From Coenobita brevimanus (lineage: Eukaryota > Arthropoda > Malacostraca > Decapoda > Coenobitidae): 64,000 nucleotides of DNA. Below, piece after piece: positions 1 to 44,612 of the stretch (the first letter of the stretch is position 1; each line of letters opens with the position of its first letter). The stretch lies in assembly GCA_032717465.1 (NCBI GenBank), contig CM064658.1, positions 4,647,501-4,711,500 of the forward strand, written 5' to 3'. The position numbers and the translations under genes are program-made. A model generated the notes under the pieces. It saw only the letters and a program-made list of their open reading frames with translations. It ran no database searches and was not told where the DNA came from.

Positions 1-335
1 TGATGATAATGATGATGATGATGATGAAGATACTGATGATGATGATGATTTTGGCAAAAGTGATGATGATGATAATGATGTTGATGAAGATAATGATAAT
101 TATGATTTTCTCAATAGTGATGATGATAATACTGATGATGTTGATGAAGATAATGATAATGATGATAAAGATAATGATGATGATGATGATGATGATGATA
201 ATGATGATGATATTGATGATGACGTTGATGATGATAATGATTATGATGATGATAATGAACATAATGATGACGATGATTTTAGCAATTGTGATGATGATAA
301 TGATGATGGTGATGATAATAATGATGATGATAGAC
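1..335. repeat. GAT/ATG trinucleotide microsatellite
   Basis: Nearly pure (GAT)n broken by GATAAT and GATGTT variants. The long Met/Ile reading frame across it is a repeat artefact, not a gene. Several SINE copies in this window end in the same (GAT)n, so the tract may be an expanded retroelement tail. The region from 336 to 430 shows nothing recognisable. Confidence 0.95.
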
Positions 336-440
336 AACTGTGAAGGGGGGTTTAAGGTGCAATGAAGCAGGTGTTTGTGAGTGAGTGAATGTTGTGTTGT
401 GTTTGTTGCCTAGACAATGCTTTCATTGATTACTATGCCT

Positions 441-480
441 CTCTCTCTCTCTCTCTCTCTCTCCCTCTCACACACACACA
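441..480. repeat. (CT)n(CA)n dinucleotide tract
   Basis: CT repeats followed by CA repeats directly before the LINE remnant. The LINE reading frame starts in the CA part, so the tract probably marks its 5' truncation point. Confidence 0.85.
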
Positions 481-1375
481 GGGCTCAGTGCTGGCACCAA
501 TTATGTTTTTAGTATATATAAATGACATAGACAGTAACATTGGAAATGGAAGCTATCTAAATATGTTTGCGGATGATGCAAAAATTCACAGGACAATTAC
601 TAACATAGATTCTTGCAAAGAGCTGCAAGAGGAATTGAACAAGCTGCATGAATGGAGCAATAAATGGCAAATGGAATTTAATGTGGATAAGTGTCATGTA
701 ATTAAATCTGGTAAAAGTGAGAAAAGACCAGATTGGGATTTTAAGTTAGGAAGATCAACCCTAAACATATCAGAAAAGAAGGACCTAGGAGTAATTGTCA
801 ATAACAGACTATCTCCAGATGATCACATCAGTGAGAAGGTACGAAACATGTATACATTGCTTGCTAATATGAGAATAGCATTCACATATATAAATGAAGA
901 TATGCTGAGGAAGATAACATCATTCATCAGACCAACCTTGGAGTATGGCATCAGTAGTCTGGAATCTTCATCTCAAAAAACACATAGATAAGATTGAAAA
1001 AGTATAAAGGGCCGCTACAAGATGAGTACGAAGCTTAAGGGATCTAAGCTATGGAGAAAGACTGGAAAGACTGAATCCACCAACGCTGCAGGAGAGAGGG
1101 AGAAGGGAAGACATGATTATGCTATATAAATGCATCTCAGGGAAAGAGAAAATATCATTTGGTGAAGCATCAGCAAGAGGACATTGCAAAAAACTGAGAA
1201 AAAAAGAAAAGAAAAGATAAAGACGTAAGGAAATTCAGTTTCCCAAATAGGGCAATATTGATCGGTGGAATGCACTACCCACTGAAGTAGTGTGTTCCAA
1301 AACTACTCTCAGATTCAAGGATATGTATGATAAAAATGGTTTAATACACGGGACAGTACGAGCTTGACTTATTCC
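481..1375 (+). pseudogene. LINE reverse transcriptase remnant, 5'-truncated
   Basis: The translation shows a non-LTR reverse transcriptase palm. The motif QGSVLAPIMFLVYINDI is followed by the catalytic box FADDAK (a variant of YADD), then a thumb region ending near 990 with RPTLEYG. Downstream the frame is interrupted by stops and shifts, but typical LINE C-terminal sequence is still readable, such as IDRWNALPTEVV near 1259-1294. The 5' half (endonuclease, fingers) is absent. The copy ends in ACAATTAGGTAAG and then a long CA tract, the same tail as the LINE fragment at 19938-20256. The frame is broken, so it is dead. A CR1- or jockey-like clade is plausible but not proven. Confidence 0.85.
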
Positions 1376-1451
1376 TGTAAAGATACAATTAGGTAAGAGC
1401 ACACACACAATGCAAACCGACTCACACATTCCCACATTGTCCTCTCTTTGA

Positions 1452-1452
<1 letters not shown>

Positions 1453-1500
<48 letters not shown>
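1453..1500. repeat. (CA)n microsatellite after a LINE 3' end
   Basis: About 24 uninterrupted CA units following the LINE tail motif ACAATTAGGTAA at 1385-1396. Probably grown from the LINE 3' tail. Confidence 0.9.
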
Positions 1501-1503
<3 letters not shown>

Positions 1504-2171
1504 TCCTGCTACTGAGCTGGATAACCTACACATCCACGGTCAATTTTTACACGTTACCCTCATCCGATTTTCGACTTTTCGTTAACATTTTCTAGTAGAA
1601 CTGGTCATTCTAAGAATCTTTTCTTCTATGACATTTCTCTCGCAAATTGATAATAAACGAGTTACTTCCACCAATCACAATCACAGACGAGCGCGCGCTC
1701 TGTCCGCTCACCCGCTCACATTTGAAAGTTTGTCCCGGAAGACCAAACTTTACACGTACTCCTCATTTTTACACGTTGCCCTCATCCGATTTTTTCATCC
1801 AACCTTAGTGTTTCCTGTTGTTTTTGGTGTGATTCGATCGATTTTGACCTTCGTTTCTATCGCAAGTCGCTACTTTTTGTTGAACGCCACTAGCGACTTC
1901 CGGTGGAAAGGACCGGTCCAAATCAACCAAAATCACACCAAAAACAACCGAAAACACTCAGGTTGGATGTTTGTTATCACTTGAAATGTAAATTTTTGCG
2001 GTTCTTCCCCCTCCCCCAGGAATACTGGGGGACCTGTGGGAAACCGGGGTGTTGGGTGGGGGAAAAACGCAAAAGCGAGTGATTTCCTACTGGAACTGTT
2101 ATCAAAAGCAAATGAAAAACACTAAAATCCTTCGGAAGAAAATAATTTTAAGCTTCTTAGGGAATTCGTGT

Positions 2172-2258
2172 TTCCTAACTGGGGGGCTTCGCCCCCCAGA
2201 CCCCCCAACCCTGGCCGTGCTTCCTAACTGTGGGGCTTCGCCCCCCAGACCCCCCAAG
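2172..2258. repeat. Two-copy tandem repeat with a perfect GC hairpin
   Basis: A 49-bp unit occurs twice. Each carries GGGGCTTCGCCCC, extended to GGGGGGCTTCGCCCCCC in the first copy: a 7-bp stem closed by a three-base loop, followed by AGACCCCCC. Confidence 0.85.
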
Positions 2259-2276
2259 ACATTAACCAAACCTCAT

Positions 2277-2292
2277 CTAACCTAACCTAACC
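2277..2292. repeat. Short AACCT (telomere-like) run
   Basis: Three tandem CTAAC units, the complement of the arthropod telomere repeat TTAGG. Similar short runs occur at 5341-5352 and 6401-6410. All are too short to be telomeric. Confidence 0.7.
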
Positions 2293-2744
2293 GAGTGTAA
2301 ATAAGAAATAATGCATTTACCTAGCAGTTTACAGTTCCTCGTCTGCATCTGAAGAGCAGTCTGTAGCTGTAAACGGCAACAACAATTCAAGAAACGATTC
2401 AAGAAAAGATCGTAACACTAACCAAAAATTATTGAAAATGTTAAAGAAAAGTCGAAAATCACTAACAAAAACAATTGAAAATGTTAGAGAAAAGCCGAAA
2501 ATCGCATGAGGAGTAGGCCTACGTGTAAAGTTTGGTCTTCGGGGACAAACTTTCAAATGTGAGCGGGTGAGCGGACAGAGCGCGCGCTCGTCTGTGATTG
2601 TGATTGGTGGAAGTAACTCGTTTATTATCAATTTGCGAGAGAAATGTCATAAAAGAAAAGATTCTTAGAATGACCAGTTCTACTAGAAAATGTTAACGAA
2701 AAGTCGAAAATCGGATGAGGGTAACGTGTAAAGTTTGACCGAAG

Positions 2745-2860
2745 TTTCTCACCTCCTGCAGCCCACCATCCCCCTTCAGGGAACACTGAGGTGAGAGGCA
2801 GTGCCGCCCAGCTATATCAGTACCACCATGCGAAGGCACTGTTCTCCAAGCTTACAGTAA
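2745..2860 (+). repeat. Dispersed repeat family F (SINE-like), partial
   Basis: Shares the order CTGCAG, CCACCATCC, CCTTC(A/T)GGG, TATATCAGT, CCACCA.G.GAAGGCA with copies at 17390-17575, 32325-32500, 34540-34735, 54820-54985 and, reversed, 61560-61760. No coding potential. Confidence 0.6.
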
Positions 2861-3787
2861 CATTTCAACATGTGAATGTAATTCACCTGTTCTTTTCAAA
2901 TTACTCTCTTCTGGAATCTAACTGTCTCCGCTCTCATCACCTTGACAGAAAACGGGTAAAGAGCATAATCATACGAGTTATATTGTTAATATTTGAAGAT
3001 TATAAATGAAATTCAAGAAGTTATGTAAGTATCAATCCGTGTAATGTTAGTACAGTTTTTTGTAGATTTAATATGTGGTAAAATTGCCTCTGGTTTTCTG
3101 TTTACGATTCTCCTTATCTAATATGTAATCCGGAGATAATTTGTAGTATTGTTTACATATAGAGTGAAGCTGAGCCTACACAATGTTTCTGTTTTATAGC
3201 TCAGAAGGGCTTTAATTGGGTCGTTTGGAGTCCTAAAAGCAACACAAAGCCCCTCATACACACCAAGCTAAGCGCACTGTTATGGATGTAATTTTAAAGA
3301 GGTAGATTGCTAATTACCAATGATTTCATAGTGCACGTCTCTACCTTGGTACTTATTAAAAATCGGAATGTACTATAGTTCTGTGTTAAATTTTCGCAGC
3401 CTCAGCCATTACTTTGCAAGAACTCTGGTTAAAATTTATCATTATGACCTTCATCAGAATTTATTTTCGCATCTTTTTAAATTTACTTTTCATACTTTTT
3501 CGATTGTTTTTCAGTGTTTCATTTTGCATTGTAATAACCGACAGCTGTGCGAAGGTTAGGTTCCAGGTACAGGGTATGCCCAGGTTATGAATAGAGGATA
3601 TGAAGGCCAGGTCTAAAGGTTTTGGCTCATTGCTTCTGCTAGGCTAATTATGTTAAGTTTGTCTTTGAGATTTTAATTACTGTATAATTTCCTTTTTTTT
3701 TTTTTTTTTCTTTACTGCCCTCTATAGGTACTGGAGATGTTTTCCTCAAGTTTGAAATTATATTTCTACCCTTGATGCACCTGCTAA
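2861..3787. other. Unassigned AT-rich intergenic stretch
   Basis: No convincing frame, RNA gene or repeat boundary seen. It contains a poly-T run near 3691-3709. Short frames at 2791-3009 and 3368-3559 lack family resemblance. Confidence 0.5.
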
Positions 3788-5029
3788 CCCTTTGAAATTC
3801 CAGTATCACTTTTTGGCTTCATTTCAAATCCAACCTCAGAGATTCTGATGACGAATTTAGTTGTCATTTTAAGATACTTTTGCAAAATATTCACGACAAA
3901 GCGTGTTTACAAGTCATAACAAAAAGACTCGGGCATGATGTCGCAGAATGATTGCTCTGTGCGTGCCAGGTACTGTGCAGCTGGTGTGATCCATGGTTTT
4001 GTTACTTTATTCTTAACAAATATTTTCCTACAGCGAGGTATAAAATTTTGGGGTTTGGCCCAACTTCAGCTCATCAATTTGACTTTATTTTCTTTGTTTT
4101 CCTTTTTTGATTATACTAAAATAAAATACAACTTCAGCATTCTATCATAAAAAATGTATCTACACTGACCAAGAAAAGAAAAAGACCACAAAGTGAATTC
4201 ATGGCCCAAAATAAAAAAAAATTGGGCATTTTTCCTTTCACTCTACTGCGCAATAAAATGTATAAATAACCTTAATCTATATATCGTTCCAAACATAATT
4301 TATTGTAGTTTTGCATAGTTTTAACCCGATTTATGCGTCTATTACTTTTTTTTTTTTTTTTGCCAAATATTTATCTACAGCAAGGTATAAAATTTTTGGT
4401 TTTTGCCAAACTTCAACCTGTCATTTTGACTTTTTATTTTTGTTGATTTCCTTTTGTGAATATACTACATTAAAGTAAAGCTATTCAGCTTCAAAACAAC
4501 ACAACAACCACCATTCTATCATAAAAAGTGTATTTACACTGACCGATCAATGAAGAAGATCACGAAGTGAATATGTGGCTGAGAATCATTAAAAATTGTG
4601 CATTTTTTCCTTTCATTTTATCGCACAATCAAATGCAGAAATTACCATAGCCCACTCTATATATCGTTGCAAAGGTAACTTATTGTAGTTTTTCTTGGTT
4701 TAAACCAGATTTAGGGCTATATATCATTATTATTTTTATTTTTTTTTGTCCTAATATTTTTCTATGGCAAGGTGTAAAATTTTTGGTTTTTGCTTAACTT
4801 CAGTTCATCATTTTGACTTTTTATTTTCTTTGTTTTCCGTTTTTGAACACACTGTAATAAAGTACAACTATTCAGCTTTAAAATGACACCAAAACTAATA
4901 TTTTATCATGAAAAGTGTATTTACACAGAGCAATCAAAGAAGAATATCATAGCGCAGAGATGTGGGTCAGCGCGAGAGCGGCTGACTCTAGCACAAACAT
5001 AATCTGCCAGGCCCAGAAACCTGATAGGG
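3788..5029. mobile_element. TTAA-type element, family A, three internal units
   Basis: The left end CCCTTTGAAATTCC is preceded by CTAA, the right end CCTGATAGGG is followed by TCAA; both are one change from TTAA. The same element occurs at 49788-50667 with intact TTAA on both sides. Inside, a unit of about 350-385 bp containing AAGGTRTAAAATTTTTGG is repeated near 4030, 4380 and 4768. No transposase frame. TTAA targets with CCC termini are typical of piggyBac-like transposons, so this is probably a non-autonomous relative. Confidence 0.75.
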
Positions 5030-5100
5030 TCAATAGGAAAAAAAAGGTGAAACTGCGGGAGAGCTTCCATACATAAAATTTTTAATTGTATTTTGTTTGT

Positions 5101-5146
5101 GGGCACCCCTTACAGGATTAAGGCATCTGGCTATGGATAGATAGAC
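5101..5146 (+). repeat. LINE 3' tail remnant ending in GATAGATAG
   Basis: A short sequence with the order GGCACCCCTTACAGGATTAA, GGCATCTGGCTATGG, ATAGATAG. It matches the 3' end of the LINE at 17822-18355 and the copy at 60130-60360. Confidence 0.65.
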
Positions 5147-6722
5147 TTTTTTTCTCAGTAAACTTTAACATAATTATCATTGTGGTAGCTCTAAAAAGTT
5201 TGCAAAAAGGCATAATTTGAAGCTGTCAGATATTAAACCACCAGTTGTACATGCAAATTGTGGCAAGTGGCCACCCACCATGTTGAACTTTTAAGTCTAT
5301 TCTGCTCCAAAGTCAGTCCATCACTAATCATTCATCTCTACTAACCTAACCTAACTCAGTCAAACATAATGTAATTTAACCTAACCTATGATAACTAACT
5401 TGAACGATTTGGGGACAAATGAGTTTTAGGTCTGAACTGACCCATTGCCTTCAGTAGGACATCACTGCTGATGTCAGCAAACCAGACTTTGTGTTCTTGA
5501 GTAACATGTTTTTTTTTCACAGAATTGGGGTGCTATGAATGAAATACCGAATACAAACTTTAATAACATAAATGATATTTCTGCAGAATCTAGGTTACAT
5601 AAATGAATTTACAGTTATGAAAAATAATCTCTGTCATATAATTTTCATAATTTGTTAATGGGAGTTCTCATGCAGTTAGACTGAATAAAATCTCCTGATT
5701 CAATCCCTTCCACTCACTACCACTAGGAGAAGATTTGCTGATCACAACTGACGACTAAGGAAAAAAGCTTATGAGATGCTTTTTTTTTTCTTTTTTGTAT
5801 ATATTGTACAGGTAATTATTTTGGCAACATAGATGAAAAGATAAAAATGCGTAGTGTCATTTGAAAGGTACGGATATGCATTTTGTGTGAAAGAACTAGA
5901 ATGATTGGATGTTTGATGCCTTTTCTATCACTACTGGTACCCACCAAAAAGTGATTGGAATTGCCCTGGGGTGAGAGACGTATGAGTAGCCTAGAGCTTG
6001 CAAGTTTTGTGTAGTATGCAGTGACAAAATGTCACAATGAAAATTACTAATATTGTTCACAGTCATTTAAAGCAATATGCACATAGAGAGATTCTGTCAT
6101 ATTGGATATATTATGAGTATAAATAAATATATGTTCTACAAATAGTATGTGAGGGCATGATGACAACTTGGGTGAATAGCAGAGAGACCATGTAGACAGT
6201 TGACATACTGGATAGCTTCCAGAAAATAGTGCAAATTCTTAAAAGAGCCCGCTAGATTGATGCCAGTGGCAGTGGCTGTTTAGGATGTTTACCACTGGCA
6301 GTGAAAGGGTCCAGGTTAGGACTGAGCAATGCTAAGTAGACCCTACAGATGCCAAAGTTAAAGCCAAAGGATGCCAGGGTTAGGTTTGAAGGATGATGAG
6401 GTTAGGTTAGGTCCAAAGAATGTTAGGGGAAGTCCTGAATGATGCTGGCTGAATGTTAGGTTCTGTGGATCATGGATGCCAGTGTAATGTATAATACTTA
6501 ACACTGATTTACAATTATTCCCAGTTTTCATTATCTTTTAAATTTGTTTCTGGTACTTTGTTGCATTTAGGTGTTAAAAATATTCTTTTAAAAATTTTGA
6601 TTGATACTGGTAATAATACAGTACTAATGATTCTTGCAGGTACTGGTGGTGGATAAGTTACTTTTGTGAGATCTTCAGGAAGAATAATGTAGTTTTTCTT
6701 CAAACTGCTGAGTACAGTAGCC
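5147..6722. other. Intergenic region upstream of the zinc-finger gene
   Basis: No gene seen. Around 6240-6480 a degenerate repeat of about 35-40 bp built on GATGCCAGGGTTAGGT can be traced. Promoter and 5' untranslated exon(s) of the zinc-finger gene presumably lie here or upstream, but no core promoter stands out. Confidence 0.5.
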
Positions 6723-40285
<33,563 letters not shown>

Positions 40286-40379
40286 GGAGTTCACAAGCAC
40301 CTATTCCTTACCAGTTTATTATGCATATATCTGGTTAACCTGTGGAGTATATTTTCAGTTTTATATTTTGAACTATTAC

Positions 40380-40625
40380 TTAGTTTTATTCAGCAAAGGA
40401 AAGTCCCGTAGCAATGATGGGGTTAATGAAGGCAGGATGAAGAGAGACGGACTGAAGAAGACTTGGAACAAGGTCATGCAGAGTGACCTTGGGGATAAGG
40501 GATGGATAGAGGATGATAGAGATTGAGGAACTTGGAGAGCCACCATTTGGTGACCAAGATCGATGCCTGCAAACGAGCTGGAGCCTTTGTAAATGAAATG
40601 AAAGTGAAACAGAATTTAACCGCTC
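40380..40625 (+). pseudogene. LINE 3'-end fragment
   Basis: GACTGAAGAAGACTTGGAAC, CAGAGTGACCTTGGGGATAA and GAGAGCCACCATTTGGTGAC match the end of the LINE at 53500-53660 (LKKTWDEVI, DRAAW...). Downstream of the zinc-finger stop codon. Confidence 0.75.
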
Positions 40626-40699
40626 CAGCATGAAATTTCTCTCGTAATGTAAATAAAATTATCTGGTGGCAGTAAGAATGAATTTAAATGTACTTTAAT

Positions 40700-41040
40700 A
40701 CAGGTAGATGGCTATGAGGCTTTGGTATGGCATGCAAATGAAAAGGCAAAAGGAAGAGCTGTGGAAATGGAGTCATTGAGGCATGTATTTAGGGTGCAGA
40801 GAGTGGACAGGATAAGGAATAATGTGATTTATGAGAAATGCAGGTTAAGGAATTCTTTGGACACCAGATGTAAAGAGAGAGTGTGGAAATGGTATGGCCA
40901 CCTGGAGAGAATGGATTTGAATAAGGTGGTGAAAAGGATGCATCTGAGCAATTTTGAAGGTGGAAGATATGGTAAATCAGTGTGTGAGAAAGCTAGGTAT
41001 GAAGGTTGATGAGGCAAGGAAACTGACATGGGACTGAGCT
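40700..41040 (+). pseudogene. LINE C-terminal fragment of another lineage
   Basis: Reads WHANEKAKGRAVEMESLRHV, VERVWKWYGHLERM-like sequence and KVVKRMHLSNFEGGRYGK, the recombination-like C-terminus of non-LTR elements, starting in LYGSEVWA-like sequence. 5'-truncated. Confidence 0.8.
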
Positions 41041-41144
41041 AGCTGGATGAATTTTTTATGGAGGAGTGTATGGTCAGGACTTGACATTCCTTTTAACTTG
41101 ACAGTCATTGTACTGATTTTGTTGGATAGGTGGATAAATTGTAC

Positions 41145-41340
41145 CTCTCTATTGGAGCCAAGATTCCAGGGGTTTGAATGGAGAGTGAATGAGAGTGTGG
41201 CCCATTCATTTGGGTAAAATTTGAGTAGCGACTCATTCTATCAAAGTTTTATCTGTCCTTCTGGACCATACCTCATTCCACTTTAGGGTGGGAAAGGAGA
41301 TCTAAATGATGTTAATGATGGTGATGATGATTATGATGAT
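41145..41340 (+). repeat. Dispersed repeat family G with GAT tail
   Basis: GGAGCCAAGATTCCAGGGGT, GAGTGTGGCCCATTCATTTG and TAGGGTGGGAAAGGAGATC, then GATGATGAT. Confidence 0.7.
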
Positions 41341-41520
41341 GGTACTATGCCATATTTTATTCAGCATAAAACTACGTGGTTGTATATACTTGAGTATGTC
41401 CATTAGTTTTACTGATTTTAGTGACTAGCTAAAAAAACACACCAGGATTTAGACATCATAACCTCATGCCTGGTTACAGCTGTGGGTGGATTATGTGCTA
41501 GTGTTCCACCTCTTACCTGT

Positions 41521-41818
41521 CTCCTTACACTGAAATATTGTTCATTTCCCGTCCTTTGGCAGTTTTCTGTTATTTTGCAGCATAATTCACAGTTCAGTGG
41601 CAGACTAGACTGAACTATGGCTCTGTATCCTTTCCATAACACTTTTAAATCTAGTTCCATGTGCTAGTTCTCCTTACACTGAAATATTGTTCATTTCCCG
41701 TCTTTTGGCAGTTTTCTGTTATTTTGCAGCATAATTCACAGTTCAGTGGCAGACTAGACTGAACTATGGCTCTGTATCCTTTCCATAACACTTTTAATCT
41801 AGTTCCATGTGCTAGTGT
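41521..41818. repeat. 149-bp recent tandem duplication within family B
   Basis: CTCCTTACACTGAAATATTG starts at 41521 and again at 41670. The two copies differ at only a few positions (CCTTTGGCAG versus TTTTGGCAG, AAATCTAG versus AATCTAG). Non-coding. Confidence 0.93.
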
Positions 41819-43019
41819 TCATCTCGTGTTACAGTTCAGCATTCAGGGGGTGAGATAATAGTTTTAGACCTGATTAAAGTGGGCAGATATACCAAAGAAC
41901 CTGACTTGGTTTTAAGGTGTGTTTTTAATTGCTCAGTACCTTTACTTATTGTCATTATTTGGTTTTATACAGTACAGAACAACATTGTTATGAAGTGGAA
42001 TCTTGTATATATAATAAAATTTTATGAACTTTTACAGATTTTTCTCTTTTCATAATGTAAAGGAATGACCCTTCATGATTGTACATGAAGTCATAAGCAC
42101 TGATTTCTCCCTTCTTCAGCTACCAGGGTCAGACCGATGTTCTGGGCTTCAAATAAAGAAATACTTGTCCCTTCCTCCTCCCCTTACCCCCACCTGTGGA
42201 ATGATGGGGGTTCATAAACAATGCCATTTGATCCTGTAGGGAGACTCGGTGGCATGGCCGGTTTTGTGCTGGCCCCACATTTGAGGGTGCTCTGAGTGGT
42301 GGGTTTGAACTCCACCGATTGTCATTGAGAGTGTGGGATGGGCGCTCCCAAGCTAACATCTTGCTGGAACAGTCAAATAACCAAACCTACACCATACCAC
42401 TGTCTCCTCCAACTGTGTGTGCCTGGTATCTGTCCTACCCTCCTTGTAACCACCTCATGACTTTACCTAGGTGATTCCAAACTCCTTTTACTCACCGAGG
42501 TTCCTTTGCCTCATGTTTGTGCACTGAGTGAACTGTACTTATATTCCTATGAGGGGTTATAAATACAGTTTAATGAATAACTTTAATACAGTTCAAATCC
42601 AATTCACCGAATAAAGAACATTTCTAAGAAATTGTATACTGCAAGCATAATGTACAAGGTTTTTGGTACTGTAACACAGTACTATAAAAAATATATTAAT
42701 GACAAACCAATGAGGGACTTAAATAGGGAGGCAGCCAGAAACTGAGCAGCATGGAGAGTTGCCATTAAATGACCAAGGCTGATGCAGGCAAACACGTTGG
42801 AGCCTTTTTAAATGATGTGATACCAATGACGAGCAAAAAATAAAATATAAAGGTATAGTATGAACTGTAAGATGTATCACCAAGGAAGAGGTAATGTGCT
42901 GGAAAACCTACAAAGTTGATGAGAATAGAAGCCCAGGCCCCTCCAAGAGCCTTGACATCATTGGCAGCACATCTCTTCCCCTGCCATGTTAGACTCTGGC
43001 TTGGTATATCCATGTTAGT
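41819..43019. other. Intergenic, with one LINE 3' scrap
   Basis: No gene. At 42715-42820 a LINE 3' end fragment (AATAGGGAGGCAGCCAGAAA, GAGAGTTGCCATTAAATGAC, CACGTTGGAGCC) is readable. A stretch at 42221-42380 (GTAGGGAGACTCGGTGGCAT) resembles a further short repeat but has no second copy here. Confidence 0.55.
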
Positions 43020-43235
43020 TGTAGTCATTGTATCTTAACTTGGCCCAGATTCTTGTCTTGTTTTAACTGATTGTACAAAATACATTGGCAGAATAAAACA
43101 ATACTATGGTTCTATATCCTGTATATAGCACTTCTTCATGACTAGTCTCATTCTAGAGTTAATTTCTTGCTGCAGCTCTGTACACAAGGTAGAGAGATAG
43201 CAGTTATAGGTCAAGTTAGAATAAAAAGGCATGTT
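43020..43235 (-). repeat. Family B copy
   Basis: AACTTGGCCCAGATTCTTG, CTATGGTTCTATATCCTG, AGCACTTCTTCATGACTAG and GGTCAAGTTAGAATAAAAAG in the inverse order of the 27480 copy. Confidence 0.6.
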
Positions 43236-43761
43236 AATGTAACCACCTTTGTACCATAACACTGTATTGTATACACTACATCACAGTATCAGGTTTGTTC
43301 ACATAAAGTATTCTTCATAGGTTTACATCTCCATAGTGCACATTCAGGTTTGTTTTATGAACCCTGAAAGGCAACTGATCTATAGGTGTGACTGACACCA
43401 CTTTTCCTGGAAGTATGAGCATCTCTCAACCATACTTTGTGCATGTTACGTGGAAAAAATGATTTTTTGAGTGGCAGGATTTGTCAGTGAGGGAATCTTT
43501 AGGCTACTGTATATGGCACTAAGAAAACTCCAGCAGGATGTTAATGTATTGCATGTGTACATGTCAAAATTCAGTACTGCACTAAAACATTAATGTCCAC
43601 TCCCAGCTGAGGATCAGTACAAATCCGTGTAAGTGTCACACAGATACACCACTCACTGAGCCACTGAAGTCCATGTATATCTGTGAACTAAGCTATACAC
43701 AGCCATTCAGGTATGATGTGCAATGTATATTTTTAGGTTGTATAAAATCATATATATTTCA

Positions 43762-44140
43762 ATAGGTGAGGGCATTCACCATACACTCACTCAAAGTAGT
43801 ACTGGTCTCAGGTGCCTGCCCTTTCCTTCCTTCCTCTTTTCCTTCTGTCTACAGATGACTCTACACTGAATGATGAGCCAAATGGTTCCCTGTACACCAG
43901 GAAACCATCTACCATGCTGGGTGGTAACCATATAACCAAATTATGGTGCTTGGTGGTTTAGTGGGTAATTAAGGCGCTCCAAGTTTATATCCAAAGGGTG
44001 GTTGGGGTTTATTGCTCACGCAATGCCACCCAGGGATGAATGAGGCTGGCCGGTCTCATCTTAAATGTCAGGACCAACTTGTCTAGGCCTGGGCTCCTAC
44101 ACTCCTCATGGGACAACAATGGATTAGATGATGATGATAA
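43762..44140 (+). mobile_element. SINE family C with internal deletion
   Basis: Head, shortened pyrimidine tract, hairpin and TGGTTTAGTGGGTAATT are present, but the segment between the box A-like and box B-like parts is deleted (GGCGCTCCAAGTTTATATCC). (GAT)n tail at 44129-44138. Confidence 0.85.
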
Positions 44141-44219
44141 CATTCAATTCAGCATTCTCTTCAGGAAGTGTAGGTGCCTGATGCATTGTAGGGTAGTTGA
44201 CTGGCCTACTCCAACGTGA

Positions 44220-44222
<3 letters not shown>

Positions 44223-44252
<30 letters not shown>
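44223..44252. repeat. (TA)n microsatellite
   Basis: About 15 TA units. Confidence 0.95.
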
Positions 44253-44255
<3 letters not shown>

Positions 44256-44612
44256 ATAACTGATAAATGCTCCAGAATAGATTCAGTTTGTGACTGCTTG
44301 TATTGGTAGATTCACCTCAACAGGGCAGAAGAGACAGTTTTCGGGCTGACACTTTTATAGGTAAGCAAGATGAAGGACATCTTTGATGGTTGCGCCCACA
44401 TCAACTGTATTCACTACTTAACACATCCTTGGTGTCTTTTGTCTTTGGATACATCCCAAATGCATCTCAGATACGCCCCTGCGGGTGTGGCAAAAACTGA
44501 TGGAGGTGAAAGTGTCATGCATATAAAACTATGGTTGCAGCTTGTTATATTTCATCCTTCAAACAATTACAGTGACTCAGTGAGCGACAGCTTGGGACAC
44601 ACAAGGGATTAA

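Larger units (their letters stand above)
1537..2741. mobile_element. Foldback-type DNA element with long terminal inverted repeats
   Basis: The left arm (about 1537-1770) reappears as a near-perfect reverse complement at about 2511-2741. The outer ends read CGGTCAATTTTTACACGTTA and, reversed, CGGTCAAACTTTACACGTTA. The arms are about 230 bp. The core of about 740 bp has no transposase-like frame; it holds a GC hairpin duplication and an AACCT run. No target-site duplication is visible at these ends. A non-autonomous element is the simplest reading. Confidence 0.8.

Noticed and set aside
3..365. 120-codon Met/Ile frame
   Set aside because: Translation of a GAT microsatellite.
2277..2292. Telomere
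   Set aside because: Only three AACCT units inside unrelated sequence.
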